Source: Azorinus chamasolen
Taxonomy: Eukaryota; Mollusca; Bivalvia; Cardiida; Solecurtidae
Length of the DNA: 64,000 bases
Direction: 5' to 3'
Assembly (NCBI GenBank): GCA_963576725.1
Contig: OY755246.1
Span: 72,036,371 to 72,100,370, forward strand
Part shown: one piece after another, positions 36,666-48,699 of the stretch
Layout: the number at the start of each line of letters is the position of its first letter
Position numbering within the stretch: position 1 is the stretch's first letter
The notes under the pieces: generated by a model
The model's input: only the letters and a program-made list of their open reading frames with translations
Databases searched by the model: none
Told to the model about the DNA's origin: nothing
Program-made: the position numbers and the translations under genes

Positions 36666-37919
36666 TGGTGCGCGGCATTTTACGGCTAAAATTTACTTGT
36701 AATCGTTCCCTAAGGTTAGTGCGAGGAAAATAAACTGACACCTGAAAATACCATTGATCTAGAATTAAAATGTAGGTTGTGCAATAGCAAATGAGGAAAC
36801 TTTTAGAAGGCTCAAATGGCAGAGTATCCACATCTACTGTTGCGCTACTTTTGGTTTTGACGGATCAGCACATAACAATGATTACAGAATTAATTGCTCA
36901 TGAATACTCTCCGCCATTATGGTACTGTTAAGTTTTACTGATAAATAAAGATTTTAGATTGTATGGATTTGTTTTATGACCGATATTTTAGGAACTTGTA
37001 TAGAATAAGTTATAATGCCATACGAAAGTAGTTCAGGGAAGTGATATGCTGCTGTTTATTGCAATAACAATCAAAAGAAACTTCATAAATGGTGCAACGA
37101 TAAGGAGAAAAACATCTGCATAAAAACAGCCCGTTTTGGGAGCCTTACAAACTGCACACCATTTCTCGCAGTGAAGAAGTACGTTTGCAGTGAATCAAAC
37201 ATTTCAACGTCAGCCGCGACGACTACAAGCCAACTTCTAAAGACAGGGGCGTAGATTGCGATACGCATTTACGCACGTGTGTAACATCAATGATAGGTGA
37301 AAACATGAACTAGTATGGCCAAAATGGAACAACACTCGAAGGCCAAGTAGGGATAGACTTTGACAAACGTTCTGTCTTGTCATGTAAGATTTAACCAACT
37401 CTCCTATTTGAAAAGACCAGTGTTTGGTCTAAACAAGAAATTCTGCAATATTAATTTCAATGAGAGAATCCCCTGCGTAAACAATGATTTGAAACAAATA
37501 TCAATATTGTAATACCCCCCCCCCAACACCCCCACACACACACACACACTCACGCACGCACACACAAAACAAGTACCTTGTTGACTTGAGAGTGCTACCT
37601 CTTTGGCATAAACTGACCACATGACATCAGTCTTCGGGCACACGGCCTTTAATAGTTAGGGAATAGTATGGCAGAAAAAGGACACCCTGCCTAACTCCTT
37701 CAATACAAAGCTCTCGATCAGTCCTCGTATGCCACAGGCTGTAGCTGACCTGCATCAACACTTGTACAGCATTGCTATGCAATCCGGCTTTTATCGTGCC
37801 GCAGTAGATTATTTGACTAGGAAGCTCCCCACACTCGATGAGTATATTTTCTCTAGAGAAACCCTGAAATCTTGGTTAAATAATTAACGCTTTTCTTCGT
37901 ATAAACTCATTTTACGCAT

Positions 37920-37987
37920 TTGCAAACTGAGTAGATCCAAACCAGATGGCACTTAGGAACGGTCTGATCAGGGTCTGCTGTTTGCTT
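37920..37987. repeat. dispersed stem-loop family, copy 4
   Basis: Starts TTGCAAACTGAGTAGATCCA and ends ATCAGGGTCTGCTGTTTGC. It lies inside the CAC-ended transposon, so either it inserted there or was carried along. Confidence 0.7.
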
Positions 37988-38696
37988 ATGACATAACATA
38001 TGTAGATTTATAGACCAAATTATTTTATTTTTTTGTCGAAGAAATACCTCACTTAAAAAAAATACATTACACAAAACTGGCTAATATTCATGATGGCATT
38101 ATTCTTGCATAAATATTGATCAGGTAAAGGGTTAAATAATTCTTATTAAATTGATTTAGTAGAAAGGGGTTAATACGATGAAAAGTAACTGTATATACAT
38201 ACATATATTGAACATATGAGTCTTAAAAGCAGGTGATTACTTAATACAAGGCAAAAGTAGTGCAGAAAGTTCATAGAAACTCTCTGTATTAATTGTAGCC
38301 TGTATTACGCTACCACATGCCTACAGACCAATGAGTGGGCCTTTTTGATGGTCGGTTAAGACAGGTTCTACTATATTCTTTGACAGAAACAAATCTCAAA
38401 CCTTTTCTGTATAGAAACACAAATCTAAGCCTTTGCAAATATAGTAGGCCAAGATTCATTTCTCTGCTCTATTTGCTTTCGGATGGCTGTCATAAAGCAG
38501 GAAACGTACTCATGAAAATACATAAGAAATACACTTAAGTATAGAACTTCAACTTGAATGAGCACATTGACCAACTCTAAAGCAACGTTCTTAAATTGTT
38601 AAGTAGCCTATTAATGTAATTTAACTCACGGGTCCTTGTTCGACACTGTCGATTAAGATACCATCCTTATTCAAAGCATTTTCTTTCGAAAACTGT

Positions 38697-38775
38697 TGAA
38701 GCTATTCGCCGTACAATAAAAATCAACAGAAACGCTATTCGCCGTACACCGTAACAACTATTCGCCGTACACAAT
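38697..38775. repeat. right subterminal CTATTCGCCGTA cluster
   Basis: Three copies of CTATTCGCCGTA, the reverse complement of the left motif (near 38701, 38733 and 38759). They end about 415 bases from the right end, mirroring the left cluster in number, orientation and distance. Confidence 0.7.
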
Positions 38776-39190
38776 CCTACATATGAATTTTGTAATATCT
38801 TCTTACACAATGTATGGAAAGATACAATTTTCGGTACATGAAACAAAACAAGCATATGCTTCGATTTGGTAGTTAATTCGTGAATATACAAATACACGTT
38901 TCTTTAAATAAGACCCAAATATCAAGCGGCGTTGACTTTTCCTCGCTACTAGGGAAGCATTTTACAGGTTAAATATTCTGATATTGCCAAATTATGGAAG
39001 AGTTTAAACTCTCAGTGAAGTAATCAAATAGTCATGGACCCGGGAGTGCTTGATCTATGATGGTTAAGATAATGAGAGTTAAAATAACAAAGGATTGTCT
39101 TACATGGTGTTGGTCAATTTTACGACTTTCCTCGCTTCACTTAGTAGTTTTACCTAGCTATTTCCGGAGTTGTTGATAGACGGTGCAGAT

Positions 39191-40095
39191 GGCCGACAGC
39201 GAAATCCAAACAAAAAAATTAAGGATCACTGGATAGTTTCCCATAGAGATCAATGTATGCACTACACAACTTTGGCATTTCGTATCTTTTACAAATGTTG
39301 CTTAATCCCAACGAAATTTGCAGGAGTAATTGTCAGAGGTTCAATAAACGGATTAAGAGAATAAGTTTACCTGTGGGAGTGTTAGGCATCTCCATGGATA
39401 AAAAAAGTGAAAAACGTTGGGGGGGGGGGGTTCACAAAAAATGCATAGTTTTCAGCAAATACGTTTTTGTATAGGATACTGAAAATCTAATCAATATTGA
39501 ACATAATGGAAAATGGAAAGGTTTATCAAAATGCTTGACATACCAAAGACATTTATATGGGTATTCCAGATAAGAGTAAATTGAAATTCAAATTTTAGAA
39601 AATTTCAGAAATTCCCAATTTTCATTTTTTTATTCCATGGATGCCAATATGGCCTGGGCGTAACTTAATTTCACTGGAAATCGTAGTTTGAAATTTTGAC
39701 ATTAACGCCTTTTTATTTTGTTGAACTTCATCGTAGCATATGGAAAATATTGGACGCCAAAGTTGTAGGGTCACTGCATTAACCCTATGTGAAATGTACC
39801 TCTGACCCTTTAATATGTTTGTTGAGTATAATTATTTAAAAACCAATGTTATGATTGAACACTTTTGTCTGTTATTGTTAGGTCCGCCAGATGTTATGCG
39901 GCAAAGTGACATGTGTGAATGCAGAGATGTTATATCGGGCTGGCATTGCAGATTGACTTTGATAATATGTTAATATGAAGAGCATAGCTTATGTGGGAGA
40001 GCATTCACTCATGTCCCCTTTCCCGGCAGCTGGTGTCCTCAAATCTCCCAATAAATGCTATTATTGTTCAATAATTGGGTTGCCATGGATGGCGA
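39191..40095. other. no gene recognised
   Basis: Unclassified sequence with a poly-G run at 39419-39430. Near 40028 'GGCAGCTGGTGTCCTCAAAT' recurs near 45629, marking a dispersed repeat. Confidence 0.4.
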
Positions 40096-40096
40096 C

Positions 40097-40638
40097 CCTT
40101 TATTATACCCCTGTAATATTGTTTGAGGGGGTATACTGGAATCAGCCTGTCCAGCGGTTGGTCGGTCGGGCGGTCGGTCCGTCCATCTGCATTTGAACAT
40201 TGGTAGTTAGTGTCGCAAACTCCTCTTTCGGTTTTAAAGTTACTGAATTTATATTGGGTAGACATACTAACCAGGAATGGTAAATATGCAAGACGTTATT
40301 TTCATGTGTTTACTGCTGGCCATTGCAGAATTATCTCCCCTGAACGCTGAATATTTATTGTCATTTTTGCATGAAACATGGCGAGTTGGTATCGCAAACT
40401 CCTCCTTCATTCTAAAACTTATTGAATTGATACCTGCCATACATACTAAACACAAATAGTACACGTATGTGCAAGACACTATTTTCCTGTGTTTAGTGGC
40501 AGCCATTACAGAATTTTCTCCTTGAGCTTTTGGTATTTTTGTCATTTGGTCCTGTTACATGGGTAGTTTGTGTCACAAACTTGGATTTGCAATGAAGGCT
40601 GCCGTGCGGGGGTATTCATCACCTTTAGTGATAGTTCT
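40097..40638 (+). mobile_element. pearl-like (Helentron-type) element, copy 3
   Basis: The 5' hairpin TATACCCCT...GGGGGTATA (about 40104-40134) is followed by a GGTCGGTC/GTCC tract (40158-40185). Two core units of about 190 bp carry 'CGCAAACTCCTC', 'CATACTAA' and 'GGCCATT'. The 3' end shows a stem-loop ATCAC...GTGAT followed by AGTTCTAG and T, a textbook Helitron-related terminus. Confidence 0.7.
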
Positions 40639-40640
40639 AG

Positions 40641-41030
40641 TTATGTCTCCCACCACATAGTGGTGTGGGAGACATATTGATTTACTTTTGTCTGTCCGTC
40701 TGTCTGTCCGTCCGTATGTATGTCTGTCCGTCCGTCTGTCACAAAATTTTGTCCGCCCTCTTATTCTAAAAGTTCACATCCAAACCTTATGAAACAGTTT
40801 ATAGCTATAACCCCTAGGCAAAAGTTCGATACCCAGCAAGATTGTTTCAGGAACTTCAGAGTTATGGCCCTTGATATATCCAACTTTTGCCTTTTTATAC
40901 GCCTACCTTATAAGACGGTCGTATATTGGCGTGGTCCCGTCCGTCTGTCCGTCCGTCCGTTCGTTCGTCATTTAACATTTTGTTTGGCTGCTGTTTTCTC
41001 GGAATATTAATGAAACTTCACACACATCTT
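40641..41030 (+). mobile_element. pearl-like element(s), 5' heads and first core units
   Basis: The 5' hairpin ATGTCTCCCACCACATAGTG with its complement spans 40643-40675. A TCTG/TCCG tract (40691-40738) and one core unit with 'CTTCAGAGTTATGGCCCTTG' follow. A second head begins near 40895 ('TATACGCCTACC') with a further TCCG tract (40950-40972). The series is interrupted at 41031 by a Harbinger-type transposon and resumes at 42404. Confidence 0.65.
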
Positions 41031-41033
41031 TAA

Positions 41034-42403
41034 TACCCCTATTCCACACAGACCACGAATCCAACGAATCGCCAAGAATTGATAAATTTTAGAATTCGTG
41101 ACGATTCGTGGAATTTTGTAAATGTTCTGGTCCAATTAGTGACGCTCTACGATTTAGCTACGATACAGGTAGATAGTGTTTCGAATATTCGTGGGATTCG
41201 GCTGGAATCGCACGAATATGGTAAAGAATTCACTACGATCTACCAGAATCTACTACGAATACTAGACGAACGTTAGAAAGCAGTTACGAATCAGTTCAGA
41301 ATACGCCGAATGCATATACGAATCAGGTACGAATAATAATGAATTATTGACTATTCTTGACAAATAATTTGATTTTCCCTAAGTAAATGTATAAAAAAGG
41401 CCATCAGCCCTGCTCGCAAGGCATCAGTTCTATAATGGATGTTAATCGTAGAGCAGCTGTAGTGTTTAGCCCTGGACTTGGAGTATCATCACCAGCTGCT
41501 GATAGCTAGGAGACTGCTTTGAAGAAGAAGGAGAAGAGTCCCACGGTTATGGGTAAGACCGTGACTGACACCACCTAGAAGACCAGAATACGGTCACCAC
41601 TACAACAGACTGATGCAGGAGCTGAGGGTGGAAGATTCAATTAAAATTCCCAAGAAAGCACTACGAATTAAGTTAACAGTTAACAGTTAATGAGTTTAGA
41701 ATATCTACGAATGTTTACGAATCAATTACGATTCAATTACGATTGATAAGAAAGCACTACGAATTTGTTACGATTTAACTACAATCTTTTGGATTCGGGA
41801 GTTCGTGGTCAAAGTTTTGAACAGCTCAAGACTTTTGTCACGAATTCCCGATTGCTCAAGAATTGCACGAACTGATTACGAACTACACGAACGTATTACA
41901 ATTCCACTACGAATCCTAAAATTTGTCAATTCGCGGCGATTCGTGGGATTCGTGATCTGTATGAAATAGGGGCATAAGACCGTGGCTGACACCACCTAGA
42001 AGACTAGAATACGGTCACTACAACAGACTGATGCAGAAGCTGAGGGTGGAAGATTCAATTACGATTCCCAAGAAAGCACTACGAATTAAGTTAACAGTTA
42101 ACAGTTAATGAGTTTAGAATGCCCACGAATCAATTACGATTCAATTACGATTCCTAATAAAACAATACGGATTTGTTACAAATTAACTACAATCTTGTAG
42201 ATTCGGGAGTTCGTGGCCAAAATTTTGAACAGCTGAAAACTTTTGTCACGAATTCCCGATTGCTCAAGAATTGTACGAACTGATTACGAATATATACGAA
42301 TCAGTTAAGAACTGCACGAACTGATTACGATTCCACTACAAATAATAAAATTTGTCAATTCGCGGCGATTCGTGGGACTTGTGGTCTGTGTGGAATAGGG
42401 GCA
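41034..42403. mobile_element. non-autonomous PIF/Harbinger-type transposon (1,370 bp)
   Basis: Terminal inverted repeats of about 60 bp. The left end is TACCCCTATTCCACACAGAC; the right end in reverse complement is TGCCCCTATTCCACACAGAC. Both continue with similar 'CACGAATCGCC' and 'AATTGAYAAATTTTA'. It is flanked by TAA (41031-41033 and 42404-42406), a TWA-type 3-bp duplication. Removing it restores a continuous pearl-like sequence (CTTTAATACATC), which supports the boundaries. The interior contains a tandem duplication of about 425 bp (41552-41700 versus 41977-42120) and an extra internal copy of the terminal repeat at 41918-41976. No transposase. Confidence 0.82.
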
Positions 42404-43520
42404 TAATACATCAAGGTCTGAAGCTGAGTCGATCCTGGGGTTTATTTGATTTGTCATGTTGGAGTTATGGCCCTTATACTTAAAAGCAATAGTGCTTATA
42501 TATATGTGTGTGTGCAAATATGAGAACTTTTTCATTGAAAATGATATTTAATTCAATTTTTTTTTTATATGATATTACCTTAATATGGAGTTTCACATAT
42601 ATTGCGGGTTTTTTTATATGTCTTTTTTTTTTTAAAGTTATGGTCCTTGAACTTTGTGCATTCGCTGCTTTGTTCATAAGATATGCACTTAATTTTTTTA
42701 AATGATATCACCTTAATATGGAAATCAAGATCTGAAGCACAAGATTATAAAATGCCAACACTTATAAGGCATACTGAATCAAAGAAAGTTTGCAAGTGGG
42801 CGTATTGTGTACCGTATGCGATACTCTTGTTAGCCTTGCCCGCCCTCTAAGTCACAAACGTCTCATCCAAACTTCACCAAACCTTATAAAAATGTTTATG
42901 GCTATAATATCTAGGCCAAGTTCAATATCCAGCAATATTGGAACAGGAACTTCAGAGTTATGGCCCTTGCATTATCCAAATTTGGCCTTTTTAGCATTGT
43001 CCGCTCTCTAAGTAAAAAAGTCTCATCCAATCTTCACCAAACGTTTTAAAAAAATTAATGGCTATAATATCAAGGCCAAGTTCAATAACCAGCGAGATTG
43101 AACTAGGCACTTTAGAGTTATGGCCCTCGAATAATATAAAATTGGCCTTTTTAGCCATGTCCAATCTCTTAGTCATCAACGTTCTCATCTAATCATCACT
43201 GAACCTTATGAAAATGTTTATTGTTATTTTAATAAGCCAATTTGAATAATTAGCAATATTGGAACATGTACTTCAGAGTTACGGTCCTTGAATTGTTGAA
43301 AACTTTGCTTTTAAGCTCTGTTTGCTCTCTAAATCAAAAATTCCTCATCCAGTCTAAAACAAACTTCAAAAAAATGTTATTGGCCATTATGTCTTGGTCA
43401 AGTTTAATAACCAGTAAGATAACACCAGACACTTTGGGGTTATGGTCCATGAATTATTAAAAATTGGCTGTTTTAGCATTGTCCGTTCTAAAACTCAACG
43501 ATTTTCTGTCTGACCTTGTA
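42404..43520 (+). repeat. pearl-like core repeats, continuation
   Basis: About six tandem units of 155-165 bp with 'CTCATCCAAACTTCACC', 'TATGGCTATAATATC', 'CAGCAATATTGGAACA' and 'CTTCAGAGTTATGGCCCTTG'. They become more degenerate to the right. No 3' hairpin was identified. Confidence 0.7.
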
Positions 43521-45440
43521 CAAACTTCCTGAATATATTTGCAGGAATAAAATAGTGATCAAGTTTCTTGAGACATGTCAGGAGTATTCAGTCAGGAGAA
43601 TCAGTACGCCTTAGAAACATCTACTAACCTAATTAACCTTCTCATAACCTAATAAACCTACGTTTATTACGTCAGTCACTAGAGAAGCTTGGTGACTGGA
43701 TAAAATGATTTTATCTTCATCGGATATGACAGTCATATCCGTTGGAAGGTTAAACACATATACTTACTATTCATGGTCTATAAAGATCAACTTATGCTCG
43801 TATATGCATTAAACCAATTATTGCTTTAAAGATGTCTGCATATATTTTTCTTTGCATTATTTAATCAATAACGTTTTAATTTGTAATTGGAACTATAACT
43901 GTGTGTGTTTCTCCCGATGCGTTAGGACTGCTGCGATATGAACCTAAAAGAAGTGACATGCATAATTGTTGAATAGAACATTTTTCAATAATAAATATTT
44001 ATTCTGTTAATAAAATGGTTCTGTATACTTATTATTCATGGTCTATAGAGATCAGCTTATGCTCGCATATGCATTTAACCCATTATCGCTTAAAAATTGT
44101 CTGCATATATTTTTCTTTGCATTATTTAAGCAAACACTTTTTAATTTTTAGCTGGAACTATAACTTTGTGTATTTCTCCCGATACCGAAGAAATACCATT
44201 ACTTTGAGTGCCGTTAGGACTGCTGAACAAACTGGAAGTATTAGGTAATAGTTTTTATCATATCTAATTTGTTTGTAATGGAATTATGAACAAGGGAATT
44301 TTTACCATGGCAGTAAGTGTAAAACATAACATAACAACTACATGTACTATTGTATGTTCTGTGTTCCATAGTCGTCTCATTGTATGTCATATTCTGTAAG
44401 GTACTTGTCTCTGCTGTTTGCTTTTATTTTGTTTCAGTTACTTTTGGCATGCAGCATTTCTGCTTCAATAGGGGACTGATTGATTGATTCTTTATTTACC
44501 TCCATATATGAAGAGTTATACATCAATTAAATATCAAAAGAATATACAAAACTATAACATAATAAATATGTGAAAAGTGATATAAATACAATTAATTAGA
44601 AACGGCCTGTAATACAGGACACACTACGGACAATACTAATTACAATTAGAATTATAGTACATGAAACATGATTGAACCCTTTGCTCCATAAGTACGCATC
44701 TCTACGCCTTTGCTTATGACATAACACAGATACGATCTCATAGCCTCTACCAAGACCAGATAATCATTTCCTGTGTATGTGTGTCATAAATTAACACAGT
44801 CACCATCCATGAAGCCATAATTACTAAACTGGATACCCATGGAGCAGAGGCTATGTTCATACATGCCATACATGTGTAAATAGTACACAATAACTACCGA
44901 TTTAATACGGGGGCATCGCCCTGCCATAATCATGAACATACATGTAACTAATCATGAATATAACTAATCATATTCCTCTGGCGAAACGAAACTCAGAAGG
45001 AAGGTGAATGTAAAATTATGAAATGTCACTGTACTAGACCAAAATCCAACCGTCTGGTAAAAGTGATGAAAAGGAGCGTCGCGGGCGCCACGCACCTTTC
45101 CCTAATAAGCTACGGACAGACGGGCGAATAGCGCAGAATATCATAAACACCACAATGGTGATACGAAACTCTACAGAAATAACAATTAAATCCGCTGTAT
45201 ATGAAATTAATCAGCAATAATTATGAATATACCACAACACAACCCCTCGGACGAAACGAAATCAAAAGGACTGCAAATCTGATAGAGACCCGGAGTGTCG
45301 CCATTGTAGATGATGACTGGATTAATGATTTCCTACGATCTGCCGTAGTTGATTTGGCGATACATCCGTTCTCGATGTTGTAGCTCAGTCGTACAAGCTA
45401 ATGTTAAAAAGTTAAAAAGCATGCGATTTGTTCAGTCAGG
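43521..45440. other. no gene; two diverged duplications
   Basis: The stretch at 43755-43920 recurs at 44022-44185 ('ACTTACTATTCATGGTCTAT', 'TGTCTGCATATATTTTTCTT'). A second pair is 'TCTGGCGAAACGAAACTCAG' (44976) versus a related sequence near 45245. 'TTGATTGATTCTTTATTTAC' near 44485 resembles the reverse complement of a LINE 3' tail. No coding region was supported. Confidence 0.5.
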
Positions 45441-45454
45441 AGCCTTCTGGGGGC

Positions 45455-45612
45455 ATATATTCAATTCAAAGCTTTTGGGGCATATTTTGTAGCCTATTGG
45501 GTATACTTTGAAGCCTACTGGGGCATATTTTGAAGCCTGTTGGGGCATACTTCGAAGCCTATTGAGGCATACTTTTAAGCCTATTGGGGCATTTGTTGAA
45601 GCCTATTCGGGC
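45455..45612. repeat. 22-bp minisatellite, about 7 copies
   Basis: Degenerate units of 'AGCCTATTGGGGCATACTTTGA' in tandem, with small length variation. Confidence 0.85.
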
Positions 45613-45646
45613 ATTTGTTGAAGCCCTGGCCAGGCAGCTGGTGTCC

Positions 45647-45955
45647 TCAAATCTCCCAGTAACGTTGCGTTAAAACGTATCCGGCGTAAGGACATTGTTC
45701 GTGTAAACCGTTATCCAAAAGACGATTACGAACGGCCACTGATTCTGTTATGCAGCCAATGTGTGTTAGCGGAAACACCATTGGTAGGTTGGAATCGACT
45801 GCGCAAATGCCTTTTAATGGTACAGCGATATTAACCACGCCTTTCAACGCGCGGGTGTCCACGAAGTGAGAAGTTGGTCGGTGCATCCTGTCGTTCGAAG
45901 TCATGTGCGAAACTTTCGTATCGCAACTCCCAACACGCATTGCAGATTCTTCTGT
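45647..45955 (-). CDS. possible coding fragment, unknown function
   Basis: An open minus-strand frame of about 102 codons (opening TEESAMRVGSCD, ending TQRYWEI) stands out. Its base composition is clearly richer in G+C than the neighbours, it has balanced amino-acid use, and motifs such as STSHF-like 'PTSHFVDTRALKGVVNIAV' and 'PLTHIGCITES' look like folded protein. I do not recognise the family. It has no signal peptide or membrane segment. The 3' side runs into the dispersed phrase 'GGCAGCTGGTGTCCTCAAAT', so it may be part of a mobile element or a captured gene fragment. A chance ORF is still possible. Confidence 0.3.
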   Translation of the reverse strand, partial: TEESAMRVGSCDTKVSHMTSNDRMHRPTSHFVDTRALKGVVNIAVPLKGICAVDSNLPMVFPLTHIGCITESVAVRNRLLDNGLHEQCPYAGYVLTQRYWEI

Positions 45956-46032
45956 TCACATGCCAGCATCAAACATGTAAATCGTACTTTCGGGTAAATT
46001 ATTGGGTATTATTAATATTATAATTATTATCA

Positions 46033-46071
<39 letters not shown>

Positions 46072-47346
46072 CATTTATATAGATAGCGCTCTATTCACAC
46101 AGGATGTGTGAGTTCAAATGCGGTGGGTTTTTTTTTGCATAACAAAAATGCTAAAATGTAAAAACTGTTATTTATTTAAATAAATTTTGAATCGTTTTCA
46201 TTCAGCTCATTACATGTGGAGAAAGACCCCAGTGGTTGTGTCGTGCATGGAACAAACGTACACAGATCGCTGACCTATCGCAAGCCAACTTGAAAGTTTC
46301 CTCCCATGAAAACTTCAAGGACAATGATTGCCAAAGACCATAAGCACTGGGTCACCCATACGGTACATGCTGAACGAGCAACTCGAGTTTCACATTGTGT
46401 GCGATTAACAGTGCAAGCATACTCGCTTATATTAAATCCATCAATGACCTGATTAAACATGCCAATGGTGTCTAATTTCATTAGAAAGTTTATTTTGACA
46501 TAAAATGATACAGTTTCTAGTCATACAAATATACATAATAACTAAACAAGTATCACGTGATTAAGTATTGCTATTAAACATGCAAACCTGAAATAAATGA
46601 ATATGAATATTAATTATTATTAGGAGCTGGAGCTGCTAATGTGAGTACATAGATATCACAATCTAGTGTTATTACTTAAAGAATTACGCAACATAAATGA
46701 TTCGTACACAAATCTAGATAAAAATTTTAGTTATTACACAAATCTAGATAACCTTTTTAGTTATTACACAATAATAACTAAAACACAGCAAACACGTTGC
46801 GTAGAAATCGGAAGTTCCTTAGTATTTTGTTTAGTATGCTATAGTATAAAATTAGTGTACGCTAGCTGTAAGATCATGAACGGGAAGAAAATACGCACCA
46901 GTTAATCTGTTAATCCAGAGTATGCACAATATTCCTTACCAATGACTTATGTATATATTAACAATGAAGTTATATCACCAGACTATCCAACGTTTAACTT
47001 TAATTATTTGCGAAGGGTTAATACATTATTATTATTAAGAATGTCCAAAAGTGTTTATCACACCAAATCGTATAACCAGACAATACAGTCACCTGTGTGT
47101 TCCTACTCTAATAGTCATAAACATTGAATTGTAACGGTACTGAACTGTGCCCTTATAAATATGGGTCCTTCAAAACATGTCAAAACAATGGATGGCATAA
47201 AACCAACACTTGAAATACTCCATGGCCTACGCCATTTCAAACAAAGTAGAGCCATTAAACCGTATCCTGCTACACAAATTGTATCTGCTTAACCTCCACT
47301 CTGTTGGCATTTTCACTTGCGATTTGTTCAAGCTGTTGAGAAGAAA
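45956..47346. other. no gene; (ATT)n microsatellite and small duplications
   Basis: An (ATT)n run lies at about 46010-46070. A duplication of about 29 bp with 'AATCTAGATAA' and 'TTTTAGTTATTACAC' lies at 46709-46770. Otherwise unclassified. Confidence 0.6.
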
Positions 47347-47450
47347 CTATTGCCCAAGTGTCAAACTGCTTGATTGCTAATGTGCCCAAGTGTCAAACTG
47401 CTTGATTGAAAATGTGCCCAAGTGTCAAACTGCTTGAATGCTAATGAGAC
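47347..47450. repeat. 33-bp tandem repeat, 3 copies
   Basis: Unit 'TGCCCAAGTGTCAAACTGCT' followed by 'TGATTGCTAATG', with few substitutions. Confidence 0.85.
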
Positions 47451-47504
47451 GCCAAGTTACTCGTCGTTACATCTAGATCCCAGCTGTTTGTAAATGTCAG
47501 ACAT

Positions 47505-48040
47505 GCCACTCTTAAGAGGAGAGGGGTTAACTCGTTACTCCATAGATGCGCAGTAAGAGGAGAGGGGTTAACTCGTTACTCCATGGATGCGCAGTAAGAG
47601 GAGATGGATTAACCCGTTACTCTATAGATGCGCAGTAAGAGGAGAGGGGTTAACCCGTTACTCCATGGATGCGCAGTAAGAGGAGAGGGGTTAACCCGTT
47701 ACTCCATAGATGCGCAGTAAGAGGAGAGGGGTTAACCCGTTACTCTATAGATGCGCAGTAAGAGGAGAGGGGTTAACCCGTTACTCTATAGATGCGCAGT
47801 AAGAGGAGAGGGGTTAACCCGTTACTCTATAGATGCGCAGTAAGAGGAGATGGGTTAACCCGTTACTCTATAGATGCGCAGTAAGAGGAGAGGGGTTAAC
47901 CCGTTACTCCATAGATGCGCAGTAAGAGGAGAGGGGTTAACCCGTTACTCCATAGATGCGCAGTAAGAGGAGAGGAGTTAACCCGTTACTCCATAGATGC
48001 GCAGTAAGAGGAGAGGGGTTAACCCGTTACTCCATAAAAT
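47505..48040. repeat. 41-bp minisatellite, 13 copies
   Basis: Unit GCGCAGTAAGAGGAGAGGGG followed by TTAACCCGTTACTCCATAGAT. The copies are nearly identical, with variation at only a few places (CTCG/CCCG, CCATGG/CTATAG), which suggests recent expansion. No ORF. Confidence 0.95.
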
Positions 48041-48179
48041 GGTCGGTGCAATGCTGAGATCACCTAATACAATAGTGGTATTATCCCAATCTACGGGTCA
48101 TCTATAAATAATCGAAGCGCCGCAGGCGCTGTAGGCCTGGGCATAAGAAGGGTTGATCGTGTGTTCAAGAAGTTTTGGG

Positions 48180-48665
48180 GTTTGCTTTTCCATGTAAACA
48201 ATACAAAGTCCAATAAATCTGCAGAATATCATTGAACCGGAACAGGAATAATATATACACAACTAGGCATGGCACTGATCAATCCTATGAAGTTTCAGGA
48301 AAATCCTACCAAAGAGTTTTGAGAAACCGCAGAGACAAAATTTTCCATGTAAAAAAATCAAAGTCCCATAACTCTGCAGAAAATCATCGAGCCGGGACAG
48401 GAAAAAGATATACACAACTAGGCATGGTGCTAATCAATATCTTGAAGTTTCATGTAAATATAACCAAACGTTTTCCAGAAACAGCGTGGACAACATTGTT
48501 CATGTAAAAAAATCAAACTGGAACATGAATAAGATATGCACAACTAGGCATGGTGCTGATTAATCCTATAAAGTGTCGATGAAAATCTGACCAAAGGTTT
48601 TGGAGGAACCGCGTGGACAAAGTAAAATCAGACAGACGGACGGGACGGACAGACGGATGTTCTAA
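48180..48665 (-). mobile_element. pearl-like element, minus orientation
   Basis: Three core units of about 145 bp ('ATACACAACTAGGCATGG', 'CTGATCAATCCTATGAAGTT') are followed by the reverse complement of a TCCG/TCTG tract (48631-48658, GACAGACGGACGGGACGGAC). On the minus strand the order is therefore tetranucleotide tract then core units, as in the other pearl-like copies. The hairpins were not located. Confidence 0.6.
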
Positions 48666-48699
48666 CATATGTACACTTGTTGGGCAGTTCCTTTGGTTT

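Larger units (their letters stand above)
36147..39185. mobile_element. 3,039-bp DNA transposon, 54-bp perfect TIRs, CAC ends, 5-bp target duplication
   Basis: Bases 36147-36200 and the reverse complement of 39132-39185 are identical over all 54 positions; both begin CACCGTCTATCAACAACTCC. The five bases CAGAT flank it on both sides (36142-36146 and 39186-39190). A 5-bp duplication with CAC at the ends is the signature of Transib/RAG-type (DDE) transposons. Other superfamilies are not excluded, because only the first three bases of the heptamer agree. No transposase ORF is visible, so it is non-autonomous. It contains one stem-loop (37920-37987), a CA-rich tract (37540-37565) and subterminal 12-mer clusters. 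The host sequence is intact on both sides. Confidence 0.85.

Noticed and set aside
36428..36831. Two overlapping minus-strand ORFs as a possible transposase of the CAC-ended element
   Set aside because: They overlap the subterminal 12-mer cluster, are short and show no DDE, zinc-finger or RAG-like motif.
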